64,000 bases of DNA from an uncultured Duncaniella sp. (GCA_910586305.1 CAJUGS010000012.1:9359-73358), one strand, 5' to 3'. Counted from the stretch's first letter, positions 34,435-43,774 are shown. The notes: a model not told the origin generated them from the sequence alone. Numbers and translations: made by a program.

Positions 34435-36495
34435 ATGAAACTCAAACATCTATATATGCCGGCGATGGTTCTCGCCATGGGTGCTGCCGTCACTTCGTGT
34501 GAGGACATCCTCGATACCGAGAACCTCTCGTCTGACAACCTGGAGAACGTCCTCTCCAACTCCACTGACGCCAGGAAGATGGTAAACCACGTCTATGCAT
34601 ATTTCTGCGAGGATACATACACTTCCCGTATGTCCACCAACTGGATGCAGAATACCGATGTGGAGATTGCTTCGATCAACATGAACCAGACCACCGGTAA
34701 CGACCGTCGTGCCGTGTGGTGTCTCAATCCCTCCTATTTCTCTGACATCCGTAACGCGTGGGACCACAACTACGCTGCCATTGACTTTGCCAACCAGATC
34801 ATCAAGGGCCTCGAGGCTCAGCCCCTCTTCCAGCAGGGCAATGAGGACTACACTCAGATCTATGGCGAGGCCAAGTGTCTGCGTGCCTATCGCTACTTCC
34901 TTCTCTGCAACTTCTGGGCTGACGTTCCCTTTGCTACCGAGCCCACCACCCACGACAACCGTAACGATGGTGGCCGAGTGGACAAGAACATAATTTACTC
35001 CTACCTCATCCAGGACCTCATCAACTGTGAGGAAGGTATGCAATGGGGCGAGAAGATTTCCACCGAGTATATGAACCGTGAGTTTGCTCTCGGCTTCATT
35101 GCCAAGCTCGCTATGTTCCGTGCCGGATACTCCATGCAGGCTGATGGTACTATGGACCGTTGCCGCATCTCCGACCAGATCGAGCCTGTCGTCTACAAGG
35201 ATGAGAATGGTGTTGAGAAGACCGCACAGAGCAACGATGACTTCTATGCAGTGGCACAGGCCTATGCCCGCAAGCTCATCAACCTCAAGGGCCGTGCTCT
35301 TTCCACCAACTACAAAGGCATCTTTGACGCTCAGATCAACGATTGCTCTGCTGCAAACGGTGATGTTCTTTATGAGGTTGCCTACGTGCCCAACTCCGGT
35401 GGCGACATAGGCTGGTGCCACGGTCTTTCAGTAGTTAAGAGCTCCAAGGGTTCCGGAACAACCTACACCAACATGGCCGCTCCCTACGCCGTGTCGTTCG
35501 ACTCCGAGGATCAGCGTTTCCCCGTCACCTGCGCTATGTATCGCTGGGACGACGACAATATCCAGACTGCTAAGAACGGTTGGGCCATCGAGCCTGCCAA
35601 GTGGTGCCGTATGGACCTCTCCAACTCCACCATCGAGTCGAAGGGTACAGGTATCAATGACCCCCTCCTCCGCTACTCCGACGTACTTCTCCTCCTCGCC
35701 GAGGCTGACAATGAAATCAACAACGGCCCCACTGCCGAGGCTAAGGAAATGCTCCGCACAGTACGTGCCCGCGCATTCGCAAAGTCTTCAAAGGCTGCCG
35801 AGAAGGTTGACGCTTACGTAAACGCTCTTGGTTCCTACGATGCTTTCAAGGACGCTATCCGCAAGGAGCGCGCTTGGGAGTTTGGTGGCGAGCGTCTCCG
35901 CAAGTTCGACCTCATCCGCTGGAACTACTATGCTGACGCTATCGTCAACACCCTCGAGGGTATGCGTGACATGGCTGTCAACTCTCTCCAGCTCGAGAAG
36001 TCAGGCGATCACTTCGTTCAGAGAAAAGACCAGATCGAGGTGCAGGACAATGGTGTTGCCTCAAAGCTTTACTATCAGGTGAAAAATGGCCGTGTTGAAT
36101 TCCTCAACAACATCTGGACTCTCGTTGACGACTCCGACGAGCCTTATGCATCTGCCAAGTCATTCGCATCTACCGATGTCAAGAACAACTTCACATCCGA
36201 CGACGTTTACCGCGTGAGCTTCGCCGAGCAGTTTGGTGCTACTATCAAGGATGCAACCGGCAAGGTTGACCAGGTGGACGAGGAGGGCAACAAGCTCTAT
36301 ACCCTCACCGAGGGCACTCTCGCTTGCTTCTATGGCTTCACCACAAAGCTCCACGGTACATGGAAGACCGGTACCGAGGACCTCACTCCTCTCCGTGGCA
36401 AGCCCGTTCCCTACGTGCTCCCCATTCCCAACGACCGTATCATCACCTCTAACGGTGCTCTTGACAACAACGGTTATCTCATCCTCAACCCGTAA
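34435..36495 (+). CDS. SusD/RagB-family glycan-binding lipoprotein
   Basis: This 686-residue surface lipoprotein has the lipobox AAVTSCED (Cys near residue 22), tetratricopeptide-like helices in the first half (AKCLRAYRYFLLCNFWADVPF) and the C-terminal RagB domain with RKERAWEFGGERLRKFDLIRW. It forms the lid over the SusC barrel and binds oligosaccharides. It is longer than many SusD proteins (500-600). It lies 39 bases after susC and ~90 before the next lipoprotein gene, so the three are probably one operon. Confidence 0.96.
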   Translation: MKLKHLYMPAMVLAMGAAVTSCEDILDTENLSSDNLENVLSNSTDARKMVNHVYAYFCEDTYTSRMSTNWMQNTDVEIASINMNQTTGNDRRAVWCLNPSYFSDIRNAWDHNYAAIDFANQIIKGLEAQPLFQQGNEDYTQIYGEAKCLRAYRYFLLCNFWADVPFATEPTTHDNRNDGGRVDKNIIYSYLIQDLINCEEGMQWGEKISTEYMNREFALGFIAKLAMFRAGYSMQADGTMDRCRISDQIEPVVYKDENGVEKTAQSNDDFYAVAQAYARKLINLKGRALSTNYKGIFDAQINDCSAANGDVLYEVAYVPNSGGDIGWCHGLSVVKSSKGSGTTYTNMAAPYAVSFDSEDQRFPVTCAMYRWDDDNIQTAKNGWAIEPAKWCRMDLSNSTIESKGTGINDPLLRYSDVLLLLAEADNEINNGPTAEAKEMLRTVRARAFAKSSKAAEKVDAYVNALGSYDAFKDAIRKERAWEFGGERLRKFDLIRWNYYADAIVNTLEGMRDMAVNSLQLEKSGDHFVQRKDQIEVQDNGVASKLYYQVKNGRVEFLNNIWTLVDDSDEPYASAKSFASTDVKNNFTSDDVYRVSFAEQFGATIKDATGKVDQVDEEGNKLYTLTEGTLACFYGFTTKLHGTWKTGTEDLTPLRGKPVPYVLPIPNDRIITSNGALDNNGYLILNP

Positions 36496-36584
36496 TACCG
36501 GATTATTGCATGGACGCCTCGCGCGTCCATGCATACAATTCCACTCAAATTACAATCTTTGAACATTTCAATCAATCGATTTCA

Positions 36585-38333
36585 ATGAAACTTACCAAAT
36601 ATCTTGTATGTGGTCTGCTTGTGACGGGTTCTCTCTCCGCACTCACATCCTGCGAGGATGAAAAGAGCTATGGCGAACCCCCGCGCCTCTTCAGCCCCGT
36701 CGTGACTGTTACCACCAGCAGCAATGACCTGGAATGCAAATGGCAGGGCATCAATGGCGCTACCAAGTACGAGCTCACACTTCTCAAGGAAACATCTCTC
36801 GTCGGAGAGGATGGAAAGAATGTCTACAATACTGTAGAGACCGTCGAAGCCACAGCTTCTCCCTATACGTTCGAGAATCTTGACTGGGACGACCGCTATC
36901 GTGTGGACATCAAGGCTATCGGTGATGGTATCGAAAGCTATGTATACAGCGGCGAAGCAGTAACAATCTCATATCCTACAAAACTCAAGAGCGTTGCCAA
37001 CGTGATTGATACCGGTGTGAAGATTGAATGGAACGAGGACAACAAGGTGCCCGAATGGACCGATGTTGCCTACATCAACGTGTTCACACGCAACGAGGAC
37101 GGCTCTGTTACTCCTTACCTCCGCGGTGGTGCCGACGCTGAGGCACTCTCTCGTGCCGACGAGGGCGAGGATGAAATCGTGAAGGATCCTATTGTCGCTC
37201 CCGAAGAGAACCCCGACTACTATTACACACTCACTGAGAACGATATCCGTCGTTCGGCTTGCGAAGTGTACGGTCTCCTGCCCGCCACAGACTATCGTGT
37301 TGTCGCATATAACAAGGATGGTGAATATCGCGGTCGTCGCGACTTCAAGACAAGAGAGTCTGAAGTTTATGAGAACCCCGACCTCGTCTATGATCTTCGT
37401 GTAGAGGCTGTCGACACTCTCAAGAACGATTTCATCGAAACTCTTCCCGAGGGTGCTGTTGTCGTGCTCCAGGGTGGCAAGAAGTACATCTGCTCCGGAA
37501 CTTTAAAGTTCACTAAGAGCGTGAAGTTCACCACCGGTATGTCTCTTTCCGGCAAGGCTATTATGGCTTCGGGTGGATATGCCACTGAGGGCGACCTCAA
37601 CCGTCTTGAGTTCAACAATGTTGTGCTCACCTGTATGCCTGAGGATGACTTGACCTCCAATTTCGGCGGCCGTTACATCTTCAACCATTCTAACGTCACC
37701 ACTATCAATGACCTCGTTTTTGAGAGCGTTGACATCAAATATATGCGTGGCGGAATCCGTTCCCGTAAGGATGGTCAGGAGTGGAGAAACATCACATTCA
37801 ACAACTGTACACTCGACTCGATAGGTGGTTACAGACTCGTTCATCTTGATAATGCGAATACAAAGATCGGAACTCTCAAGATCACCAACTCCACACTGTC
37901 GAATGTTGATGGTATCGTACGTGCCAACAACCGTGACAATACATCCGTTGACAATATCACTGTAGAGGACTGCACCTTCGCTTTCTGCAGCAATAATGCC
38001 GAATACTTCGCAATGAAGCGCGATGGTTGCAACCCCAATCTCTCAATCAGTGTAAGCAACTGTATCATCGCTGGAAACCATCCCAAGAACACTGCTCTGG
38101 GTATCTCTGTAAACGAAGGCACAGTTGTCGCTACAACCAATGTATACGTTGCATCCGATTACAAGTGGACAATGACCGAGACCGGTGAAATCAAGACTCC
38201 TTTCGGCAACACCGAGGACATGACTCAGAAGATGAGTGATATCTGGGTTAACCCCGCTGCTCTTGATTTCACTCTCAAGAGTGCACAGCTTCCCTGTTCA
38301 CAGGCTGGTGACCCCCGCTGGCGCGTAGAGTAA
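36585..38333 (+). CDS. Surface lipoprotein with FN3-like and DUF5123/DUF4957-like beta-helix domains
   Basis: The 582-residue product starts with a lipoprotein signal (LTSCED, Cys near residue 24). Two fibronectin-III-like modules (about 35-270) follow; their sequence includes DLECKWQGINGATKYEL. The C-terminal half is a right-handed beta-helix like that of pectate-lyase-fold DUF5123 proteins (DLVFESVDIKYMRGGIRS, VEDCTFAFCSNNAEYF). I see no lyase active site, so glycan binding is as likely as catalysis. ATG 36585 was chosen because the lipoprotein signal starts there. It is probably a surface glycan-binding or pectin-acting partner of the SusCD pair, ending at a strong terminator. Confidence 0.85.
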   Translation: MKLTKYLVCGLLVTGSLSALTSCEDEKSYGEPPRLFSPVVTVTTSSNDLECKWQGINGATKYELTLLKETSLVGEDGKNVYNTVETVEATASPYTFENLDWDDRYRVDIKAIGDGIESYVYSGEAVTISYPTKLKSVANVIDTGVKIEWNEDNKVPEWTDVAYINVFTRNEDGSVTPYLRGGADAEALSRADEGEDEIVKDPIVAPEENPDYYYTLTENDIRRSACEVYGLLPATDYRVVAYNKDGEYRGRRDFKTRESEVYENPDLVYDLRVEAVDTLKNDFIETLPEGAVVVLQGGKKYICSGTLKFTKSVKFTTGMSLSGKAIMASGGYATEGDLNRLEFNNVVLTCMPEDDLTSNFGGRYIFNHSNVTTINDLVFESVDIKYMRGGIRSRKDGQEWRNITFNNCTLDSIGGYRLVHLDNANTKIGTLKITNSTLSNVDGIVRANNRDNTSVDNITVEDCTFAFCSNNAEYFAMKRDGCNPNLSISVSNCIIAGNHPKNTALGISVNEGTVVATTNVYVASDYKWTMTETGEIKTPFGNTEDMTQKMSDIWVNPAALDFTLKSAQLPCSQAGDPRWRVE

Positions 38334-38364
38334 CCCCTCTCTTTCCATCCATCACATAACCATA

Positions 38365-38392
38365 AGCCCTCGCATCTGCGGGGGCTTTTTTT
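38365..38392 (+). terminator. Rho-independent terminator of the susC-susD-lipoprotein operon
   Basis: AGCCCTCGCA (38365-38374) and TGCGGGGGCT (38377-38386) form a GC-rich stem, with one G-T pair and a 2-base apex, followed by a run of seven T. Confidence 0.9.
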
Positions 38393-38419
38393 GCCCTGTC
38401 GTAGGTTCGGCCGTCGGGC

Positions 38420-38469
38420 ATGACACCGGCCCTTTGTCACACCATACTGTGACAAAAAGCCGGTGTCAT
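38420..38469. repeat. Long two-part hairpin in a gene-free stretch
   Basis: Arms ATGACACCGGC (38420-38430) and GCCGGTGTCAT (38459-38469) enclose a second stem TTTGTCACA (38433-38441)/TGTGACAAA (38448-38456), with a 2x2 internal loop and a 6-base apex. The stretch 38334-38747 has no credible gene: only this hairpin, the susCD-operon terminator and the gap terminator are visible. A short minus-strand frame ends just before the hairpin but is interrupted by stops. Confidence 0.7.
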
Positions 38470-38689
38470 TTACTCTGCCCGGATGGCTATCTCCTCTGTC
38501 TCCGGTTCTGTAATGTCATGATTGCAGAGTCCTTCTTCCTATGGCCGCTTATCACAACGCCGCCACACGTGTGAATCGGCTCCTATTCGTGGCTTATTGG
38601 TCTCTGTCGTAGAGCTGACAGTCTCCGGTGTAGAGGAATAGGAGGAATGTGCTTTTGCGCGGCCAAGGACACATTAAGACATAACAAAA

Positions 38690-38720
38690 TCCCTCCCGCG
38701 GTGACTTGCCACGGGAGGGA
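38690..38720 (-). terminator. Terminator of gap
   Basis: TCCCTCCCGCGG (38690-38701) pairs with CCACGGGAGGGA (38709-38720), with one mismatch. On the minus strand ATTTTGTT follows. It lies 28 bases after the gap stop codon. Confidence 0.75.
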
Positions 38721-38747
38721 CTATGTTAAAGAGGTATTTACCGGTTA

Positions 38748-39755
38748 TTAGCCGTTGAACTTCTTCATGCGGGCGATGAGGTCAAGCACCTTGTTAGAGT
38801 AGCCGATCTCATTGTCATACCAGCTGACAACCTTAACGAAGGTCGGGGTGAGCTGGATACCAGCCTTAGCGTCGAAGATAGAAGTGCGTACATCGCCGAG
38901 GAAGTCGCTTGAAACGACTGCGTCCTCAGTGTAGCCGAGGATACCCTTGAGTTCGCCCTCAGAAGCTTCCTTCATAGCAGCGCAGATTTCCTCGTAGGTA
39001 GCGGGCTTAGCGAGGTTAACGGTGAGGTCAACAACAGATACGTCGAGGGTGGGGACACGCATAGACATACCGGTGAGCTTGCCGTTGAGTTCGGGGATCA
39101 CCTTGCCTACAGCCTTGGCAGCGCCGGTAGAAGAGGGGATGATGTTGCCCGAAGCAGCACGGCCACCGCGCCAGTCCTTCATAGAGGGACCGTCAACAGT
39201 CTTCTGGGTAGCGGTAGTGGAGTGTACGGTAGTCATGAGACCATCGGTGATGCCGAACTTGTCGTGGAGCACCTTGGCGATGGGAGCGAGACAGTTGGTG
39301 GTGCAGGATGCGTTGGAAACGAACTGCTGGCCGGCGTAGGTGTTGTCGTTAACACCGCAAACGAACATGGGGGTGTCGTCCTTGGAGGGAGCGGACATAA
39401 CCACATACTTCGCACCTGCCTCGATGTGAGCCTGAGCCTTCTCCTTGGTGAGGAAGAGACCGGTGGACTCTACAACGTACTCAGCACCTACTGCGCCCCA
39501 GCCGATCTCGGCGGGATTCTTGCAGGCGGTCACGCGGATGGACTTGCCATTGACGATGAGGAGGCTCTTCTCCAGGTCATAGTCAACAGTACCGTCGAAC
39601 TGGCCGTGCATGGTGTCATACTTGAGCATATACGCCATGTAGTCAACGGGGAGAAGGTCGTTGATAGCAACTACCTCGATGTCATCGCGCTTGGTGGAAG
39701 CACGGAAAACGAACCGGCCGATGCGGCCAAATCCATTGATACCTATTTTTGTCAT
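38748..39755 (-). CDS. gap: Glyceraldehyde-3-phosphate dehydrogenase, type I
   Basis: This 335-residue glycolytic enzyme has the Rossmann motif INGFGRIGR (5-13), the catalytic Cys151 in SNASCTTNCLAP and the partner His178 in TTVHSTTATQK. IND (31-33) at the end of the second strand favours NAD. Length is standard. It is a single-gene transcript with its own promoter and terminator, placed between parts of the pectin region without an obvious functional link. Confidence 0.98.
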   Translation of the reverse strand: MTKIGINGFGRIGRFVFRASTKRDDIEVVAINDLLPVDYMAYMLKYDTMHGQFDGTVDYDLEKSLLIVNGKSIRVTACKNPAEIGWGAVGAEYVVESTGLFLTKEKAQAHIEAGAKYVVMSAPSKDDTPMFVCGVNDNTYAGQQFVSNASCTTNCLAPIAKVLHDKFGITDGLMTTVHSTTATQKTVDGPSMKDWRGGRAASGNIIPSSTGAAKAVGKVIPELNGKLTGMSMRVPTLDVSVVDLTVNLAKPATYEEICAAMKEASEGELKGILGYTEDAVVSSDFLGDVRTSIFDAKAGIQLTPTFVKVVSWYDNEIGYSNKVLDLIARMKKFNG

Positions 39756-39862
39756 AGTTTAAAGAAAAATTGGGTTTTATTCTTTAGAGTTTGAGAAATT
39801 TCCTATTGTCGAAACATTCGGCGACGGATATCACAAATGGTTACCCTCCGCTTAAGTCGGCA

Positions 39863-39870
39863 CAAAATTA
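39863..39870 (-). promoter_or_regulatory. Promoter -7 box of gap
   Basis: TAATTTTG on the minus strand lies 108 bases before the gap ATG (39755). The 308-base gap 39756-40063 holds this box and the mscL box; nothing else was recognised. Confidence 0.5.
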
Positions 39871-40017
39871 CAAATATTTTCAGAAACAAATCTATATTTT
39901 CATCGAAAAATATTGACCGTTTCGCCCCTTTTTGTGGATTTTTAAGCTAATTATTTTCGCGTTTTAAAAAAATTTCCAATTTATGTGAAAACCTGCCCGT
40001 CTTTGAATTTTTATTCG

Positions 40018-40025
40018 TAACTTTG
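40018..40025 (+). promoter_or_regulatory. Promoter -7 box of mscL
   Basis: TAACTTTG lies 39 bases before the mscL ATG (40064). A -33 match at the right distance is not clear. Confidence 0.5.
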
Positions 40026-40063
40026 GACGAAATTGTTTTTATACGAAAATAATCTTCTCAGAT

Positions 40064-40495
40064 ATGTCACTTGTAAAAGAATTCAAGGAGTTTGCAATGC
40101 GCGGCAATGTCATTGACATGGCCGTCGGTGTGGTTATTGGTGCCGCTTTCGGCAAAATCATTTCATCGCTCGTCGACGATATCATCATGCCTCTTGTCGG
40201 TGTTGCTACGGGTGGCATTAACTTTACCGACTACAAGTGGGTGATTCAGCAGGCTGTAATCGACGGTCAGACTCAGGAGATTCTCAAACCCGAGGTGTCG
40301 ATGAACTGGGGCTCGTGGGTGCAGACTGTTGTCGATTTCCTCATTGTTGCCTTCTGCATCTTCGTTGCCATAAAGGCCATCAATAAGCTCAAGCGCCAAA
40401 AGCCTGAGGAGCCTGCTCCGGTAGCCGATCCCGAGCCCACGAAGGAGGAAAAACTTCTCACCGAGATACGCGACCTGCTCAAGGATAAGAAGTAA
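40064..40495 (+). CDS. mscL: Large-conductance mechanosensitive channel
   Basis: This 143-residue inner-membrane protein has the MscL N terminus (FKEFAMRGNVIDMAVGVVIG), the first pore helix (AFGKIISSLVDDIIMPLVG), a periplasmic loop, the second helix (VDFLIVAFCIFVAIKAINK) and a charged C-terminal helical bundle. It opens under membrane tension to release solutes on osmotic downshift. Length and order are normal. It is transcribed from its own promoter and followed 41 bases later by a secreted mini-protein gene. Confidence 0.97.
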   Translation: MSLVKEFKEFAMRGNVIDMAVGVVIGAAFGKIISSLVDDIIMPLVGVATGGINFTDYKWVIQQAVIDGQTQEILKPEVSMNWGSWVQTVVDFLIVAFCIFVAIKAINKLKRQKPEEPAPVADPEPTKEEKLLTEIRDLLKDKK

Positions 40496-40536
40496 ACGTC
40501 GCCTCTCCCCTTAATCTACATTTCAACTTGTCTTTC

Positions 40537-40905
40537 ATGAAAACCCCCTCTCTGCTGATGGTGGCCGCGTCTGTCGTGGCCGCCGTCCCTCACATACACG
40601 CTGTCGAGGAGTTTGTCACGACTGTCGACGGTGTTGCCGTGACCGGCAAGGTCATTACATCGATAGTATTTGACGGTGACAATCTGCGCCTGACCTATTC
40701 CGACTTCTCGTCCGAGACCGTTGATATGTCACTCGTATCCGTCATAATAGGCCACGAGGCCGGGAGTGGCATAACAGATGTGGTTTCCGACGTTCCCGCT
40801 CAATCCGGCGTCTACAATGTCAGAGGCCAGCGCGTGGCCGACACTCCCGATGGTCTCCTTCCGGGACTCTATATCGTCAACGGTGAAAAAATCTACGTGA
40901 GATGA
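40537..40905 (+). CDS. Small secreted protein with a C-terminal sorting-like module
   Basis: From ATG 40537 this is 122 residues with a signal peptide (1-19, AAVPHIHA). A beta-rich middle (about 22-75) follows, then a C-terminal segment VYNVRGQRVADT...LPGLYIVNGEKIYVR that resembles the short C-terminal modules ending many secreted Bacteroidales proteins (T9SS-type-A-like pattern). No enzyme motif is seen. Its stop overlaps the pectate lyase start as ATGA, so the two are translationally coupled. I do not know its function; a chaperone, anchor or inhibitor of the lyase is conjecture. Confidence 0.7.
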   Translation: MKTPSLLMVAASVVAAVPHIHAVEEFVTTVDGVAVTGKVITSIVFDGDNLRLTYSDFSSETVDMSLVSVIIGHEAGSGITDVVSDVPAQSGVYNVRGQRVADTPDGLLPGLYIVNGEKIYVR

Positions 40906-42788
40906 AAAGAAGAATCGCAAGCATAGTCGCAGGAGTGGCCATATCACTGGCCGTTGTCACAGGCTCGGCCTCAGTACCGGCCCATTCGTCGCTCTTCAAC
41001 CGCAATGTCAATCAGATGCTTCTCACCATGAAGGACTGCTCGCTACGGTTCTACGACACCGCTGCCCTGTCGGCTCTTGCCTTCGACTCCGCCACCGGAG
41101 AGATGGTTGTGACGCCAAAGGAGGGAGAGTGGACCGACACCTATGGAGCTGACCTTGCCGCAGTGGATTTTGCGAAACCTTGTGCCGAAGTGGCGGGAGG
41201 TGAGATTGTCAACCGCGGAGTCGAGATTACCGAGGCACGCCCCTGGTTGGAGAGCCTGTATGCCGAGTGGAAACCGATGTCCGGAGCTTCATCATACCGC
41301 GTATATATAAAAGGTGGCGCGTATGCTTCCCACACTCTTGTTGACCGCGAGCTCGTACGCGACTATGGCACATACGGACGTGTGGATGTCCCGGGCCTTC
41401 CCGCGGCCACCTACTCTCTGCGCGTTGTCCCGGTTGTTGAAGGTGTTGAGCGCGAAGAACTTTCTTCCACCGTCGAGCGTCTTGAAGTCCGGCCTCTCGA
41501 TCGCAGCGGCTTCGCCTTTCTCGGCCATGAGGGCGGGATAGGAGCCTACAAGGACAATGGTGAGCTTAAAGACGACGCAAGGGTGATATATGTCACCTCG
41601 GCCACCGCTAAGACTGTCACCTGCAATGTCCGACAGAGCGTCAAGGACGATGTTGGCAAAGAGTTCACAGGTTTGCAGGCCATAATCACCGCCTATCAGA
41701 AAGGAGTAGAGACACGTCCGCTCGCAGTGAGAATACTCGGCACCATAGAGGCCGGTGACATGGACTCGTTCGGAAGCAAGGCAGAAGGCCTCCAGGTGAA
41801 AGGGCGAAATGCCTATTCGCCGCTCAATATCACCATCGAGGGTATCGGAGAGGATGCTGCCATACGCGGATTCGGCATTCTTGTGCGCAATTCAACATCC
41901 GTTGAGTTCCGCAATTTCGCCGTCATGCTCTGTATGGACGACTGTCTGTCTTTTGACACAGCCAACTCCCACTGCTGGGTACACAATATGGATTTCTTCT
42001 ACGGATCCGCAGGCTCCGACAAGGACCAGGCCAAGGGAGACGGCACAGTCGATCTCAAAGGCCACTCTCGCTACATCACCGTGGCCTACAACAGGTTTTG
42101 GGACTGTGGCAAGACATCGCTTGCAGGAATGAAGAGCGAGTCGACGGAGGACTATGCCGACTATCACCACAACTGGTTTGACCACAGCGACTCCCGCCAC
42201 CCGCGTGTGCGCACCATGAGTGTCCATGTGTGGAACAACTACTACGACGGAGTCTCCAAGTATGGTGTTGGCGCCACCATGGGGTCGAGCATATTCGTCG
42301 AGAGCAATTTCTACCGCGCCACCCCCGACCCGATGCTGATATCAGGCCAGGGCACTGATGCCAAAGGCTCCGGTACATTCTCGGGCGAAAGCGGAGGCAT
42401 GATAAAGAGCTACGGCAACGTCTATGCCGAGAAAGGCTCGTCGTCCAACTACACCGTGATCACCCAGGAGCAATCGTCCGTTAGCTTCGACTGCTATCAG
42501 GTCTCGGAGAGAGGCGAGCGTGTTCCCGACACCGTCAAGACCCTCGTCGGTGGCAATGTATATAACAATTTCGACACTGACCCCGCTCTCATGTTCTCCT
42601 ACACGCCGCTCAGGGCCATCGATGTCCCTGCGGTTGTTACAGGCAGCTTTGGAGCCGGCCGGCTCAACCACGGCTCCTTCACCTACGATCTCACATATCC
42701 GGGTTCCGACCGCGACTACAGCGTTGTGGCAGGTCTCAAGGAAACCCTTTCCACTCACATCCCGGCCCCCTTCACCATCTACCCGTAG
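40902..42788 (+). CDS. Secreted pectate lyase (polysaccharide lyase family 1)
   Basis: This 628-residue protein has a signal peptide (about 1-25). An N-terminal beta-sandwich/FN3-like part (about 60-205) precedes the PL1 right-handed beta-helix (about 210-560). The core holds calcium-site residues in DDCLSFDTANSHCWV and DKDQAKGDGTVDLK, and the catalytic arginine region DSRHPRVR. It would cleave demethylated homogalacturonan by beta-elimination, giving unsaturated ends that GH105 removes. The start overlaps the preceding small gene by 4 bases. Residues after ~560 form a tail without a clear sorting signal. Confidence 0.92.
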   Translation: MKRRIASIVAGVAISLAVVTGSASVPAHSSLFNRNVNQMLLTMKDCSLRFYDTAALSALAFDSATGEMVVTPKEGEWTDTYGADLAAVDFAKPCAEVAGGEIVNRGVEITEARPWLESLYAEWKPMSGASSYRVYIKGGAYASHTLVDRELVRDYGTYGRVDVPGLPAATYSLRVVPVVEGVEREELSSTVERLEVRPLDRSGFAFLGHEGGIGAYKDNGELKDDARVIYVTSATAKTVTCNVRQSVKDDVGKEFTGLQAIITAYQKGVETRPLAVRILGTIEAGDMDSFGSKAEGLQVKGRNAYSPLNITIEGIGEDAAIRGFGILVRNSTSVEFRNFAVMLCMDDCLSFDTANSHCWVHNMDFFYGSAGSDKDQAKGDGTVDLKGHSRYITVAYNRFWDCGKTSLAGMKSESTEDYADYHHNWFDHSDSRHPRVRTMSVHVWNNYYDGVSKYGVGATMGSSIFVESNFYRATPDPMLISGQGTDAKGSGTFSGESGGMIKSYGNVYAEKGSSSNYTVITQEQSSVSFDCYQVSERGERVPDTVKTLVGGNVYNNFDTDPALMFSYTPLRAIDVPAVVTGSFGAGRLNHGSFTYDLTYPGSDRDYSVVAGLKETLSTHIPAPFTIYP

Positions 42789-42815
42789 TGTGAATGATTA
42801 GTCAGACGTAATTAG

Positions 42816-43748
42816 ATGGAAATGAACATATATGCAGCTCCGCTTCAAGGCTATACCGACAGGGTGTGGAGGGAGAATCATGCCATGGTCTATGGCGATG
42901 GTGTGACGGCCTATTATTCGCCGTTCATGAGGGTTGAGAAGGGTGATGTGCGCCGTCGCGATCTCCGCGACATAGAGCAATCTGATTCTCCTGAGGCTTT
43001 TCGCCTTGTACCTCAGATTATTTTTCGCGATGTGGACGAGTTTTCAATGCTTGCCGACGCTGTCGCCGACAGGGGCTACCGTGAGATTGACCTCAACATG
43101 GGCTGTCCTTTCCCGTTGCAGACAGGACGCGGGCGGGGCACTGCTCTTTTGCGCCGGCCTGATGTGCTTGCCGAAGTCGCTAAAGAGATGGAACGGCGTC
43201 GCGATGTGACGTTTACTGTGAAGATGCGCCTCGGTATGGAAGATTCCGGCGATTGGACTGGCGTGGTGGATATTCTCAACTCCATGCCGCTGGCCCGCAT
43301 AGCCGTGCATCCGCGCACTGCTTCGCAGGGTTATGCCGGACAATTGCATCTTGATAGTTTCGGAAACTTTGTGGAAAGTTCGGCCCACCCGGTGGTCTAC
43401 AACGGAGACCTGCTCACGTCGGCCGACTGTCAGCGGATTATATCGGATTATCCTTCGGTATCCGGGCTCATGATAGGGCGCGGTCTGCTTGCGCGTCCGT
43501 CGCTCGTTGCTGAAATCAGAAGTGGCGAGGAGTGGGACCGCGACAGGCGTATTGCTGCGGTGAAATCACTTCACTCCCGTCTTTTCGACCATGCCGTGGA
43601 GTGTTATTGCGGAGATTCGCAGATACTGTCGAAACTCAAGCCTTTCTGGGAATACCTCGAGCCTGAGATAGGCCGTAAGGTTGCCAAGGCCATCCGCAAA
43701 GCCGGAAGTGTTACACGCTACCGTGAGGCAGTGGCGGCTGTGAAGTGA
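42816..43748 (+). CDS. tRNA-dihydrouridine synthase
   Basis: This 310-residue flavoenzyme reduces uridines in the tRNA D-loop. It starts with the FMN-barrel strand IYAAPLQGYTD, has the active-site motif NMGCP with Cys97, and the phosphate-binding block GLMIGRGLLARPSL. It lacks a zinc-ribbon or RNA-binding extension, as in short Dus proteins. Assignment to DusA, B or C is not attempted. It stands 27 bases after the lyase gene but is unrelated to it; the promoter is not evident. Confidence 0.93.
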   Translation: MEMNIYAAPLQGYTDRVWRENHAMVYGDGVTAYYSPFMRVEKGDVRRRDLRDIEQSDSPEAFRLVPQIIFRDVDEFSMLADAVADRGYREIDLNMGCPFPLQTGRGRGTALLRRPDVLAEVAKEMERRRDVTFTVKMRLGMEDSGDWTGVVDILNSMPLARIAVHPRTASQGYAGQLHLDSFGNFVESSAHPVVYNGDLLTSADCQRIISDYPSVSGLMIGRGLLARPSLVAEIRSGEEWDRDRRIAAVKSLHSRLFDHAVECYCGDSQILSKLKPFWEYLEPEIGRKVAKAIRKAGSVTRYREAVAAVK

Positions 43749-43774
43749 CTGCAGTCCGTGAAAATGGTAGGAAT

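Noticed and set aside
38455..38690. Possible short minus-strand gene after gap
   Set aside because: Frames are interrupted by stops (for example a tail of about 22 codons before the hairpin at 38420-38469), with no start or motif.
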